From Sulfurovum sp. (lineage in GTDB: Bacteria > Campylobacterota > Campylobacteria > Campylobacterales > Sulfurovaceae): a stretch of 5,125 nt of DNA. The position numbers and the translations under genes are program-made. Position 1 is the first letter of the stretch, and the number at the start of each line of letters is the position of its first letter. The notes under the pieces were generated by a model. The model saw only the letters and a program-made list of their open reading frames with translations, was not told the origin of the DNA and made no database searches. This document shows positions 1 through 5,125 of the stretch, one piece after another. The stretch spans positions 1 to 5,125 of the forward strand of contig JAPHUJ010000059.1 in NCBI GenBank assembly GCA_026193735.1, written 5' to 3'.

Positions 1-254
1 GCGAGTCTGCAAGACCTGGAGACCTGGATGTGAACCCACTTAAAGGTAAACAACTTACAAACATGAGAACATCTGGCGCAGATGATGCTATTAAACTTGT
101 ACCACCAAGACCTGTTACTCTAGAGTCGGCAATGGAGTGGATAGAAGATGATGAGCTTATCGAAGTTACACCTATCTCTGTAAGAATTCGTAAAAGATCA
201 CTTGATGAGAATGAGAGAAAAAGACAGGCAAGAGACAAAAAGAACGCAAAATAG
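1..254 (+). CDS. typA: GTP-binding protein TypA/BipA, C-terminal end (5' partial)
   Basis: This is the last 83 residues of TypA/BipA, a translational GTPase of the EF-G/LepA class that binds the ribosome and is linked to stress and cold adaptation and ribosome assembly. The reading frame is open from base 3 and stops at TAG 252-254. The visible part is the family-specific C-terminal domain: an [20 protein letters not shown] stretch near the start, then a [19 protein letters not shown] segment, then [12 protein letters not shown] and a basic charged tail. These match the conserved TypA end block and are not found in EF-G or LepA. The GTPase domain lies upstream of the window, so the start and promoter cannot be seen. 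An internal ATG at 30 is inside the conserved domain and is not a real start. The gene converges on the flavoprotein gene, with a structured repeat beginning 13 bases after the stop codon. Identification is firm. Confidence 0.95.
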   Translation, partial: ESARPGDLDVNPLKGKQLTNMRTSGADDAIKLVPPRPVTLESAMEWIEDDELIEVTPISVRIRKRSLDENERKRQARDKKNAK

Positions 255-267
255 TTCTTTTATTTCA

Positions 268-363
268 CTGCATCTTCGACGGAACGGCTTCGTTTCGTTC
301 GGTCACATACTTTATGTATACTCCCTCTCTCCACTTACGCCGTTTAGTAAAATCTACAGCAAA
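268..363 (+). repeat. 96-bp structured intergenic repeat, copy 1
   Basis: This segment aligns without gaps to 3297-3392, with 73 of 96 positions identical by my count. The most conserved parts are the two ends (CTGCATCTT at the left, AAATCTACAGCAAA at the right) and a CCTCTCTCCA block in the middle. Two hairpins are visible. Hairpin 1 has arms at 278-286 and 296-304 with a 9-base loop and eight of nine pairs (one G-G mismatch). Hairpin 2 has a 4-bp core, ATAC 307-310 with GTAT 316-319, around a 5-base loop. Neither hairpin is followed by a T-run, so this is not a standard rho-independent terminator. The element fills the convergent gap after typA. It is not a family I can name. Confidence 0.8.
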
Positions 364-401
364 CCAAAAGACTCTTTCTTTTTGCCTCTATTGAAAAATA
401 T

Positions 402-1613
402 TTATACATTATTACCTACTCTTAACCCAGACACCCAGGCAAAGTGAAAATTAAACCCTCCTCTATCCCCATCTACATCCAGTATCTCTCCAGCAAAGTA
501 AAGATTGGGTACTAATTTTGACTCCATGGTTTGTGGGTTTACTTCTGTGGTATTTACGCCACCCGTGGCCACTTCTGCACCTTTGAAACCTTTGGTGTCG
601 TTGATGGAAAGTTTGAGATTTTTGATGGCATAGACGAGTTTTCCTATCTCTTTTCTATTGAGTTCTTTTTCTGCTAGTACTTTACACTTTGACTGTGCAA
701 GTATGACAGGGATTAGTTTTTTGTTTATAATGCCATGCAACCAAAGCCTTATGGGTTTTTCACTGGTGTTGTCTATATGGTTTAGAAGTAAGTTTATGAG
801 TTTCTCTTTGCTGAATTCCGGCATGAGGTCCAGATTTAATTCACAAAAATCATAGTCTGCCAATCTGGTGCTGACTTCACGGCTTAGATCCAGTATGGCT
901 AAGCCGCTTATACCGTAGTTGGTGAAAAGAAGGTCGCCTTTTTTCTCTGTGATGTATTCTCCATTGGCATAGAGTTGTGCCAGTCCGGCTACTTTAACCC
1001 CTGTGCATTCTTTGACCCATGTCTCATCAGAACAAAGCTGAACAAGCGATGGGTGGCGGGGTATGAGGGAGTGTCCCATTCTTGTAGCAAAGGCATATCC
1101 AGAGTTAGAGCCACCCAGTTGTGGTGCAGCAGGTGAACCGGAAGCCAAGAGAAGCTTTTCACATTTTTTATTGCCAAGTGAGGTTTCCAGTGTAAATGTA
1201 TCTCCCCCTTTGCTGATGGAAGTCACAGCACAGTCACAAAGTATCTGCACTCCTGCTTTCTTGGCTTCATATTCCAATAGTTCAACCACAGAACTTGCCT
1301 GCAAAGAGAGTGGAAACATTTTGCCCTCTTTGCCTTCTATAATTTCAAGCCCTATGGAGGTGAAAAACTTTTCCACTACATTGAAGTCATAACCTTCTAA
1401 AACCATTTCTATAAACTCAGGGTTTTGTCCATGAAAGCGGTTTGAAGATATGTATTTGTTGTCTATGTTGCATTTTCCGTTACCCGAAACCAGGATCTTT
1501 TTACCGATTTTGTTGTTTTGTTCGAGTAAAGTTACCTTTTGCCCTGCTCTTGCAGCGGTGATGGAGGCGATGAGCCCTGCTGCCCCTGCCCCTACAACAA
1601 TCATATCAACCAT
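402..1613 (-). CDS. NAD(P)/FAD-dependent oxidoreductase, HI0933/YhiN (BaiN-like) family
   Basis: This is a cytoplasmic flavoprotein of the HI0933-like family; the biological substrate of most members is unknown, although one clostridial relative (BaiN) has been linked to bile-acid reduction. The N-terminus carries a Rossmann dinucleotide-binding motif GAGAAG (residues 10-15 counted from the upstream ATG at 1619), with an acidic residue E33 at the end of the second strand for the ribose. The family block KKILVSGNGKCNIDN follows at 40-54. The C-terminus has the second FAD-contact region, ATGGVNTTEVNP, then LYFAGEILDVDGDRGGFN and a final WVSGLRVG. Length of about 403 residues is normal for the family. 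I place the start at the second ATG (1613): AAAGGA at 1624-1619 is 5 bases before it, while the same bases abut the first ATG with no room. The gene is divergent from the MTH1187-family gene and convergent with typA. The family call is firm, the reaction is unknown. Confidence 0.92.
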   Translation of the reverse strand: MVDMIVVGAGAAGLIASITAARAGQKVTLLEQNNKIGKKILVSGNGKCNIDNKYISSNRFHGQNPEFIEMVLEGYDFNVVEKFFTSIGLEIIEGKEGKMFPLSLQASSVVELLEYEAKKAGVQILCDCAVTSISKGGDTFTLETSLGNKKCEKLLLASGSPAAPQLGGSNSGYAFATRMGHSLIPRHPSLVQLCSDETWVKECTGVKVAGLAQLYANGEYITEKKGDLLFTNYGISGLAILDLSREVSTRLADYDFCELNLDLMPEFSKEKLINLLLNHIDNTSEKPIRLWLHGIINKKLIPVILAQSKCKVLAEKELNRKEIGKLVYAIKNLKLSINDTKGFKGAEVATGGVNTTEVNPQTMESKLVPNLYFAGEILDVDGDRGGFNFHFAWVSGLRVGNNV

Positions 1614-1661
1614 TTTCATCCTTTAACCCAAACTATGGCACAGTTCGTGTTTATATGGAGG

Positions 1662-1691
1662 ATTATAACCTATAATCTGTTATAACATCAA
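1662..1691 (-). promoter_or_regulatory. Predicted sigma-70 promoter for the flavoprotein gene
   Basis: Reading the minus strand, a perfect TATAAT at 1667-1662 is preceded by TTGATG at 1691-1686 with an 18-base spacer. Transcription would start near 1655, about 40 bases before the start codon. The -10 box is the mirror image of the plus-strand -10 box that begins three bases further on. Confidence 0.6.
1671..1676 (+). promoter_or_regulatory. Predicted -10 box for the MTH1187-family gene
   Basis: A perfect TATAAT lies 34 bases before the start codon at 1711. The best -35 position (about 1648-1653, TGTTTA) is poor, which is common in Campylobacterota, where the -35 box is often not conserved. 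A second, weaker TATAAC follows at 1681-1686 and could be an alternative. Confidence 0.55.
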
Positions 1692-1710
1692 AAAACACTA
1701 AAGGATAGTC

Positions 1711-2025
1711 ATGTCAGCATTAGTAGAATTCAGTATGTTCCCAACAGAACAAACCCAAAGTAAAAGCGCCTTTGTGGCAAGAGTTTTGGACATAGTAGAT
1801 AAAAGTGGCCTTGCTTACCAGCTTACGCCTATGGGTACCATCATAGAGGGTGAAACAGTGGAAGAAGTTTTAGCTGTTATAAACAAAGCGTATGAAGATC
1901 TGCAAGTAGATTGTGACCGTGTGTATAGCTCAATTAAAATAGATTATCGTAAAGGTCCAATAGGACGCTTGGGTAATAAAGTAGCTTCAGTTGAAGAAAA
2001 GTTAGGACGCAAACTCAACAGCTAA
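1711..2025 (+). CDS. Thiamine-binding protein of the MTH1187/UPF0045 family
   Basis: A 104-residue soluble protein of the MTH1187/UPF0045 family (thiamine-binding protein fold, ferredoxin-like, usually oligomeric). Members have been reported to bind thiamine or related pyrimidines; the cellular role is not established. Nearly every family signature is present: LVEFSMFP at 4-11, YQLTPMGTIIEGE at 36-48, and DCDRVYSSIKIDYRKG at 67-82, followed by KVASVEEKLGR close to the end. Length is typical. The start is well supported by AAAGGA at 1700-1705, five bases before the ATG. There is no long leader, so no TPP riboswitch precedes it. The next gene lies 42 bases downstream but has its own promoter-like sequence, so co-transcription is possible but not required. 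No thiamine biosynthesis or transport gene is visible beside it. Confidence 0.93.
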   Translation: MSALVEFSMFPTEQTQSKSAFVARVLDIVDKSGLAYQLTPMGTIIEGETVEEVLAVINKAYEDLQVDCDRVYSSIKIDYRKGPIGRLGNKVASVEEKLGRKLNS

Positions 2026-2030
2026 AACCT

Positions 2031-2038
2031 GCTATAAT
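2031..2038 (+). promoter_or_regulatory. Extended -10 promoter for the membrane protein-purM pair
   Basis: TATAAT at 2033-2038 is preceded by TG at 2030-2031 in the TGnTATAAT arrangement of an extended -10 promoter, which can work without a good -35 box; none is evident here. The predicted transcription start near 2045 would give a leader of about 23 bases before the ATG at 2068. This supports purM being transcribed from within the cluster, independently of the MTH1187-family gene. Confidence 0.6.
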
Positions 2039-2067
2039 ACGAGCAAATTTTACACAAGGGTTTTTAT

Positions 2068-2292
2068 ATGTGTGCTGAAAAGATACAGCGTTTAATACAA
2101 GCGAGTATACTGGGTTTTGTTATGGGCTTAGCAGGTTCTGGTATGTATGCCGCTGCATTTATCCTGCAATTTGGAATGATGATAATGCTTGTGATCGCAG
2201 GATTGACAGGGGTTTGTCCAGGATTGATCATACTTAAAAAAATATTCCCAGCATGTAAATGTGAAGAAAACAGTTCAAAGGACAATAACTAA
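2068..2292 (+). CDS. Small inner-membrane protein, DUF2892/YgaP transmembrane-like
   Basis: A 74-residue protein with two closely spaced hydrophobic segments, roughly residues 11-30 and 32-49, joined by a short turn. After the second segment comes GVCPGLIILKKI (48-59), which resembles the TGxCP motif ending the DUF2892 domain that also forms the membrane part of the YgaP rhodanese. There is no rhodanese domain here. The short tail is polar and holds a CxC pair (C63, C65) in addition to C50, so thiol or metal chemistry is conceivable but unproven. The start at ATG 2068 is supported by AAGGG at 2056-2060 with a 7-base spacer and by an extended -10 promoter. Its stop codon overlaps the purM start by one base, so the two are almost certainly translated from one message. 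The domain assignment comes from pattern recognition and is fairly likely; the function is unknown. Confidence 0.8.
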   Translation: MCAEKIQRLIQASILGFVMGLAGSGMYAAAFILQFGMMIMLVIAGLTGVCPGLIILKKIFPACKCEENSSKDNN

Positions 2293-3287
2293 TGTCAAAT
2301 ATATCATATAAAGATGCCGGCGTAGATATCGATGCAGGAAATGAGTTTGTAGAAGCGATCAAAGAAGATGTAAAATCTACTTTCGATAAAAATGTCATCG
2401 GAGGTATCGGTTCATTTGCAGGTGCGTATGCACTTCCAACGGGCTATAAAGAGCCTGTGATTCTTTCTGCTACAGATGGTGTAGGAACAAAGCTGAGAAT
2501 TGCCATAGAAAGTGGTAAGCTTGATACCGTGGGTATCGATCTTGTAGCAATGTGTGTAAATGACCTCATTTGTAACAATGGTACACCGATGTTCTTCTTG
2601 GATTACTATGCAACAGGTAAACTGTTGCCTCAAAATGCCAAGGATGTCGTTGCCGGTATTGCAGAGGGTTGTCGTAGAAGTGAATGTGCACTTGTCGGTG
2701 GCGAAACAGCTGAAATGCCAGGTATGTATTCCGACGATGATTTTGACCTTGCAGGATTTGCGGTAGGAATAGCAGAGCGTTCAGAGATGGATATGGTAGC
2801 AAATGTAAAAGAGGGACAGATCCTCATAGCTATGCCAAGTTCAGGAGTACATTCAAATGGATATTCACTTGTGAGAAAAATTTTCTTTGACAAATTGGGT
2901 ATGAGCCTTGAGACAGAGTTTGAAGGAAAGCCACTTGTAGAGACTTTGCTTGAACCAACACGTATCTACGTAAAAGACTATAAAGCCAATAAACAGCATG
3001 TAAAAGCCTTAGCCCACATCACAGGTGGGGGAATCGTAGAAAACCTTCCTAGAGTCCTTCCAGACGGCATGAGAGCCATTGTAAATAAAGACAGTATCAG
3101 AGTACTTCCTATTTTTGAATTTATGAGCCAATATGTTGAAGAAGAAGAGATGTACAGAGCCTTTAACATGGGTGTAGGTATGGTATGGGTTGTAGAACCT
3201 GAAAATGTAGATGCAGTACTTGCAAACACAGACGGTTATGTCATCGGTGCACTTGCGCATGGTGAAAAAGGTGTGGACTTAGTCTAA
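2292..3287 (+). CDS. purM: Phosphoribosylformylglycinamidine cyclo-ligase (AIR synthetase)
   Basis: PurM catalyses the fifth step of de novo purine synthesis: FGAM plus ATP gives aminoimidazole ribonucleotide, ADP and phosphate, in the cytoplasm, as a homodimer. The 331-residue length is slightly below the usual 340-350 but both domains are complete. Visible signatures are YKDAGVDIDAGN at 6-17, the ATP-binding SATDGVGTKL at 59-68, GIDLVAMCVNDL at 81-92, FFLDYYATGKL at 101-111, ALVGGETAEMPGMY at 133-146, PSSGVHSNGYSL at 182-193, EPTRIYVK at 221-228, HITGGGIVENLPR at 242-254 and FNMGVGMVWVV at 291-301. The start is set by AAAGGA at 2277-2282, nine bases upstream, and by the TAATG overlap with the preceding gene. 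No other pur gene is adjacent. The downstream gap holds the second structured repeat, and the next gene is on the other strand. Identification is firm. Confidence 0.97.
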   Translation: MSNISYKDAGVDIDAGNEFVEAIKEDVKSTFDKNVIGGIGSFAGAYALPTGYKEPVILSATDGVGTKLRIAIESGKLDTVGIDLVAMCVNDLICNNGTPMFFLDYYATGKLLPQNAKDVVAGIAEGCRRSECALVGGETAEMPGMYSDDDFDLAGFAVGIAERSEMDMVANVKEGQILIAMPSSGVHSNGYSLVRKIFFDKLGMSLETEFEGKPLVETLLEPTRIYVKDYKANKQHVKALAHITGGGIVENLPRVLPDGMRAIVNKDSIRVLPIFEFMSQYVEEEEMYRAFNMGVGMVWVVEPENVDAVLANTDGYVIGALAHGEKGVDLV

Positions 3288-3296
3288 TATATTTTG

Positions 3297-3392
3297 CTGC
3301 ATCTTTGACTGAATGGCTTTGTCTCATTCAGTCACGTATTTAATGTGCGTTTCCTCTCTCCATTCACATCCTTCAGCCAAATCTACAGCAAA
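3297..3392 (+). repeat. 96-bp structured intergenic repeat, copy 2
   Basis: This is the second copy of the element at 268-363, with the same length and orientation, beginning nine bases after the purM stop codon. Hairpin 1 is a perfect 9-bp stem, GACTGAATG 3307-3315 with CATTCAGTC 3325-3333, around a 9-base loop. Hairpin 2 has ACGTAT 3334-3339 and GTGCGT 3345-3350 around a 5-base loop, including two G-T (G-U in RNA) pairs. The whole element is closed by TTTGCTG 3293-3299 pairing with CAGCAAA 3386-3392, so it could fold as a multi-branched RNA. No T-run follows either inner hairpin. The element appears better preserved in this copy than in copy 1. Confidence 0.8.
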
Positions 3393-3397
3393 TTAAA

Positions 3398-3438
3398 TTG
3401 ACTAAGATTTTTATTTGTAAGTATACGACCAGTCGTAT
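3398..3438 (+). promoter_or_regulatory. Perfect 16-bp palindrome with promoter-like boxes, possible orphan operator
   Basis: ATACGAC at 3423-3429 and GTCGTAT at 3432-3438 are perfect inverted repeats separated by CA. The 2-base spacing is too tight for a stable RNA hairpin but suits a dimeric DNA-binding regulator; the size and form resemble TetR-family operators, which is only a resemblance. TTGACT at 3398-3403 lies 18 bases before TATACG at 3422-3427, so a weak promoter would overlap the palindrome. No gene follows on the plus strand: the next ATG (3437) opens only nine codons, and the symporter gene ends at 3485 on the other strand. Confidence 0.4.
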
Positions 3439-3462
3439 GAGCGGTACGCTGAGGATAAACTA

Positions 3463-3479
3463 CTGAGGCTTTCCCTTAG
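3463..3479 (+). other. Weak 6-bp hairpin in the purM-symporter gap
   Basis: CTGAGG at 3463-3468 pairs with CCTTAG at 3474-3479, including one G-U pair, around a 5-base loop just past the symporter stop codon. The pairing is better on the plus strand than on the minus strand, and no strong T-run follows on either side, so it is a poor terminator candidate. A short dyad (AGCG 3440-3443, CGCT 3447-3450) and a repeat of CTGAGG at 3449-3454 lie just before it. Confidence 0.25.
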
Positions 3480-3484
3480 AAGTT

Positions 3485-4930
3485 TTATCGAATGGCTTCT
3501 TCATCTAACTCGCCATCTTTCCACTTTGCCAAATAAGCATCCAAGTTGGCTTTAACATCCCCTTGTAAGATATAGAGTCCTATAAGGTTTGGCAATGCCA
3601 TTGCCAAGATGAGCAAGTCAGAGAACTCCAGCAATGCAGAAGCACTGGTGACTGATGCTATGACCGTAAATGAAATAAATATCAATTTATACATAATTGT
3701 ATATTTTTCCCCAAATAAATAAGTCCAAGAACGTTCCCCATAATAAGACCATGAGATCATCGTAGAAAATGCAAAGAGTACAATGGAAAATGACAAGATA
3801 ATAGGAAACCAGGAGATAACTGTTCCGTAAGCAGCAGCTGTTAGGGCTGCACCTTGTTTTGATGCTACAAGATTGGCAAATTCACCAGCAGGGTCATAGA
3901 CACCTGTGGTGACTATGACAAGTGCCGTCATCGTACAAATGACAATGGTATCTATAAAAGGTTCATAAAGTGCAACCATTCCTTGTCTTACAGGGTATTT
4001 AACGCAGGCAGTTGAATGCACAATAGCAGCAGATCCTATCCCTGCTTCACTTGAGAATGCAGCACGTTTAAACCCTTGCACCAGTACACCTATAAGGCCA
4101 CCTGCCGCAGCAGTAGGAACGAAGGCTTCATGAAAGATGGTTGCGATAGCAGCAGGTACTGCTGAAGCGTTTGTTATAAGTATCCACAATGATGCGATAA
4201 GATAGATCAATACCATCGCAGGAACGATCTTCTCAGCAGTAGTGGCAATGCGTTTGATACCCCCGATAATGACAAATCCAACAATCGTTGCCATAATGAT
4301 ACCAAACACAATAGGGTAGGTCTCAAAGAAAGGAACACGGTCAGTGAGAGCACCCAGGGCTTGTGACGTTTGAAAAGCGTTGCCCGCACCCAAAGAACCA
4401 CCGATAGCAAGTACTGCAAATATAACAGCAAGCATCTTCCCAAATTTTTTATGGCCTTTTGTCGCCAATCCAAGAGAAAGATATTGCATCGCTCCACCCA
4501 TAAGACTTCCGTCACGTCTGTGTTGACGATAGATCTGTGCGAGCGTAACTTCTGTAAATTTGAGTGTCATACCAAAGAACCCTGCCAGTATCATCCAAAA
4601 AGTAGCTCCTGGTCCACCTATGGCTATGGCTATGGCAACTCCTGCGATATTTCCTAGTCCCACTGTTGCAGATAAGGCAGTGGTTAAAGACTGAAAAGGG
4701 GTGATCTCCCCTACATCATCAGCGGTTTTGTATTTACCTGTGATAATTTTAAAGGCATGGGCAAACATACGTACATTGATAAAGCCAAAACGAAAGGTAA
4801 GAAAAACCCCTCCGACGATAAGCCATGCAACAATGAATGGCATACTTGTCCCCTCTATGCTACCAAAGAAAATGTCAAAGAAAAAGAGAGAGCCCAAGAG
4901 ACTATTGATTTGTTCAAATATACTGTTCAT
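3485..4930 (-). CDS. Sodium:alanine/glycine symporter (AGCS family)
   Basis: An integral inner-membrane transporter that brings in alanine, glycine or a similar small amino acid with Na+ (or H+). From the chosen start the protein is 481 residues, typical of AGCS, with about ten or more hydrophobic segments. Family landmarks, numbered from that start, are TALSATVGLGNIAG (84-97), the signature region GGPGATFWMILAGFFGM (105-121; the usual second Trp is Ile here), FSSEAGIGSAAIVHS (292-306), PVRQGM (313-318) and FIDTIVICTMTALVI (325-339). The tail is short and acidic. I choose ATG 4930 because AGGG sits 7 bases before it on the minus strand and because a TATAAT box (4964-4959) lies between this ATG and the upstream in-frame ATG at 4969, which would then precede the transcript. 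The gene stands alone, divergent from tRNA-Pro and convergent with purM. The substrate cannot be told from sequence alone. Confidence 0.95.
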   Translation of the reverse strand: MNSIFEQINSLLGSLFFFDIFFGSIEGTSMPFIVAWLIVGGVFLTFRFGFINVRMFAHAFKIITGKYKTADDVGEITPFQSLTTALSATVGLGNIAGVAIAIAIGGPGATFWMILAGFFGMTLKFTEVTLAQIYRQHRRDGSLMGGAMQYLSLGLATKGHKKFGKMLAVIFAVLAIGGSLGAGNAFQTSQALGALTDRVPFFETYPIVFGIIMATIVGFVIIGGIKRIATTAEKIVPAMVLIYLIASLWILITNASAVPAAIATIFHEAFVPTAAAGGLIGVLVQGFKRAAFSSEAGIGSAAIVHSTACVKYPVRQGMVALYEPFIDTIVICTMTALVIVTTGVYDPAGEFANLVASKQGAALTAAAYGTVISWFPIILSFSIVLFAFSTMISWSYYGERSWTYLFGEKYTIMYKLIFISFTVIASVTSASALLEFSDLLILAMALPNLIGLYILQGDVKANLDAYLAKWKDGELDEEAIR

Positions 4931-4958
4931 ATGTTTACCCTGGCATGAAGATGGAATT

Positions 4959-4964
4959 ATTATA
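4959..4964 (-). promoter_or_regulatory. Predicted -10 box for the symporter gene
   Basis: On the minus strand a perfect TATAAT at 4964-4959 lies 28 bases before the chosen ATG at 4930, predicting a transcription start near 4952. No convincing -35 box is seen at the right spacing. Confidence 0.5.
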
Positions 4965-5034
4965 CTCATTAACGCCTAAAGTACCTCTAATATGGGGATT
5001 AAAATAACATTTTTTCATTTTTTTCTAAAATCTA

Positions 5035-5063
5035 TTGACAAATGGAAACCTTTTGACTATAAT
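5035..5063 (+). promoter_or_regulatory. Full-consensus sigma-70 promoter for tRNA-Pro
   Basis: TTGACA at 5035-5040 and TATAAT at 5058-5063 are both perfect and separated by the optimal 17 bases. A run rich in A and T (about 5000-5034) just upstream could act as an UP element. Transcription would start near 5070, giving a leader of about 16 bases before the mature tRNA. This is what a strong stable-RNA promoter should look like. Confidence 0.9.
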
Positions 5064-5085
5064 TGCGTTCCTTTTTATAAGGTAA

Positions 5086-5125
5086 CGGAGTGTAGCGCAG
5101 TCTGGTAGCGCACCTGGTTTGGGAC
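5086..5125 (+). tRNA. tRNA-Pro (anticodon UGG), 3' truncated by the window end
   Basis: The first 40 bases of a proline tRNA are present. The 5' acceptor arm is CGGAGTG (5086-5092), with the C at position 1 that is typical of bacterial tRNA-Pro. The D stem GCGC 5095-5098 pairs with 5108-5111 around a loop containing GG. The anticodon stem starts CCTGG (5113-5117), the loop is TTTGGGA (5118-5124) and the anticodon TGG is at 5120-5122; C5125 would pair with G5117. The T arm, the 3' acceptor strand and CCA lie outside the window. It may head a longer tRNA operon, which cannot be seen here. Confidence 0.95.

Noticed and set aside
278..304. Hairpin 1 of repeat copy 1 as a rho-independent terminator of typA
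   Set aside because: The stem is strong enough, but no T-run follows; the next bases are ACATACTTTATG and form part of a second hairpin.
366..382. AAAAGA/TCTTTT hairpin between typA and the flavoprotein gene as a terminator
   Set aside because: The six pairs are nearly all A-T, and the stem is not followed by a clear T-run on either strand, so it would be too weak.
202..447. 81-codon plus-strand frame overlapping the end of typA, repeat copy 1 and the end of the flavoprotein gene
   Set aside because: It starts inside typA in another frame, has no ribosome binding site of its own and translates a structured non-coding repeat; there is no family resemblance.
1063..1392. 109-codon plus-strand frame
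   Set aside because: It is antisense to the well-supported flavoprotein gene, lacks a ribosome binding site and has no recognisable motif.
1677..1710. TPP riboswitch before the thiamine-binding protein gene
   Set aside because: The leader is only about 30 bases and contains none of the conserved TPP aptamer elements.
3437..3466. Short ORF (ATG to TGA, nine codons) after the palindrome
   Set aside because: It has no ribosome binding site and too few codons to support a gene or leader peptide claim.
4207..4515. 102-codon minus-strand frame inside the symporter gene
   Set aside because: It is an out-of-frame shadow of the symporter coding sequence.

Overview
The window reads as ordinary chromosomal DNA of a Gram-negative bacterium, most likely a Campylobacterota member of the Sulfurovum/Sulfurimonas type. 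That placement is an inference from the moderately AT-rich composition, the AAAGGA-type ribosome binding sites and the overall look of the proteins; no marker gene here settles the genus. I see no phage, insertion sequence, CRISPR array or defence locus, and no credible undescribed multi-gene system. The most unusual content is in the non-coding DNA.

Layout: (1) 1-254, the C-terminal end of the ribosome-associated GTPase TypA/BipA on the plus strand. (2) 255-401, a convergent intergenic gap holding the first copy of a 96-bp structured repeat. (3) 402-1613, a minus-strand flavoprotein of the HI0933/YhiN/BaiN type. (4) 1620-1710, a short divergent promoter region built around a 7-bp inverted repeat that places a TATAAT box on each strand. 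(5) 1711-3287, a plus-strand cluster: a thiamine-binding MTH1187/UPF0045 protein, a 74-residue DUF2892-like membrane protein with its own extended -10 promoter, and purM, which overlaps the membrane protein gene by one base (TAATG). (6) 3288-3484, a second convergent gap holding the second copy of the 96-bp repeat, followed by a perfect 16-bp palindrome with no gene to regulate. (7) 3485-4930, a minus-strand sodium:alanine/glycine symporter (AGCS family). (8) 4931-5085, a divergent intergenic region with a fully consensus sigma-70 promoter driving (9) the first 40 bases of a tRNA-Pro(UGG) gene cut by the window end.

Functionally the genes are housekeeping: translation (TypA, tRNA-Pro), purine biosynthesis (PurM), cofactor binding (MTH1187 family, flavoprotein) and amino-acid uptake. 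Only the membrane protein and purM show evidence of coupled expression. The two 96-bp repeats are about 76% identical without gaps, both start 9-13 bases after the stop codon of a plus-strand gene, and both fold into the same pair of hairpins, with base changes that preserve pairing. They are the feature best worth following up.
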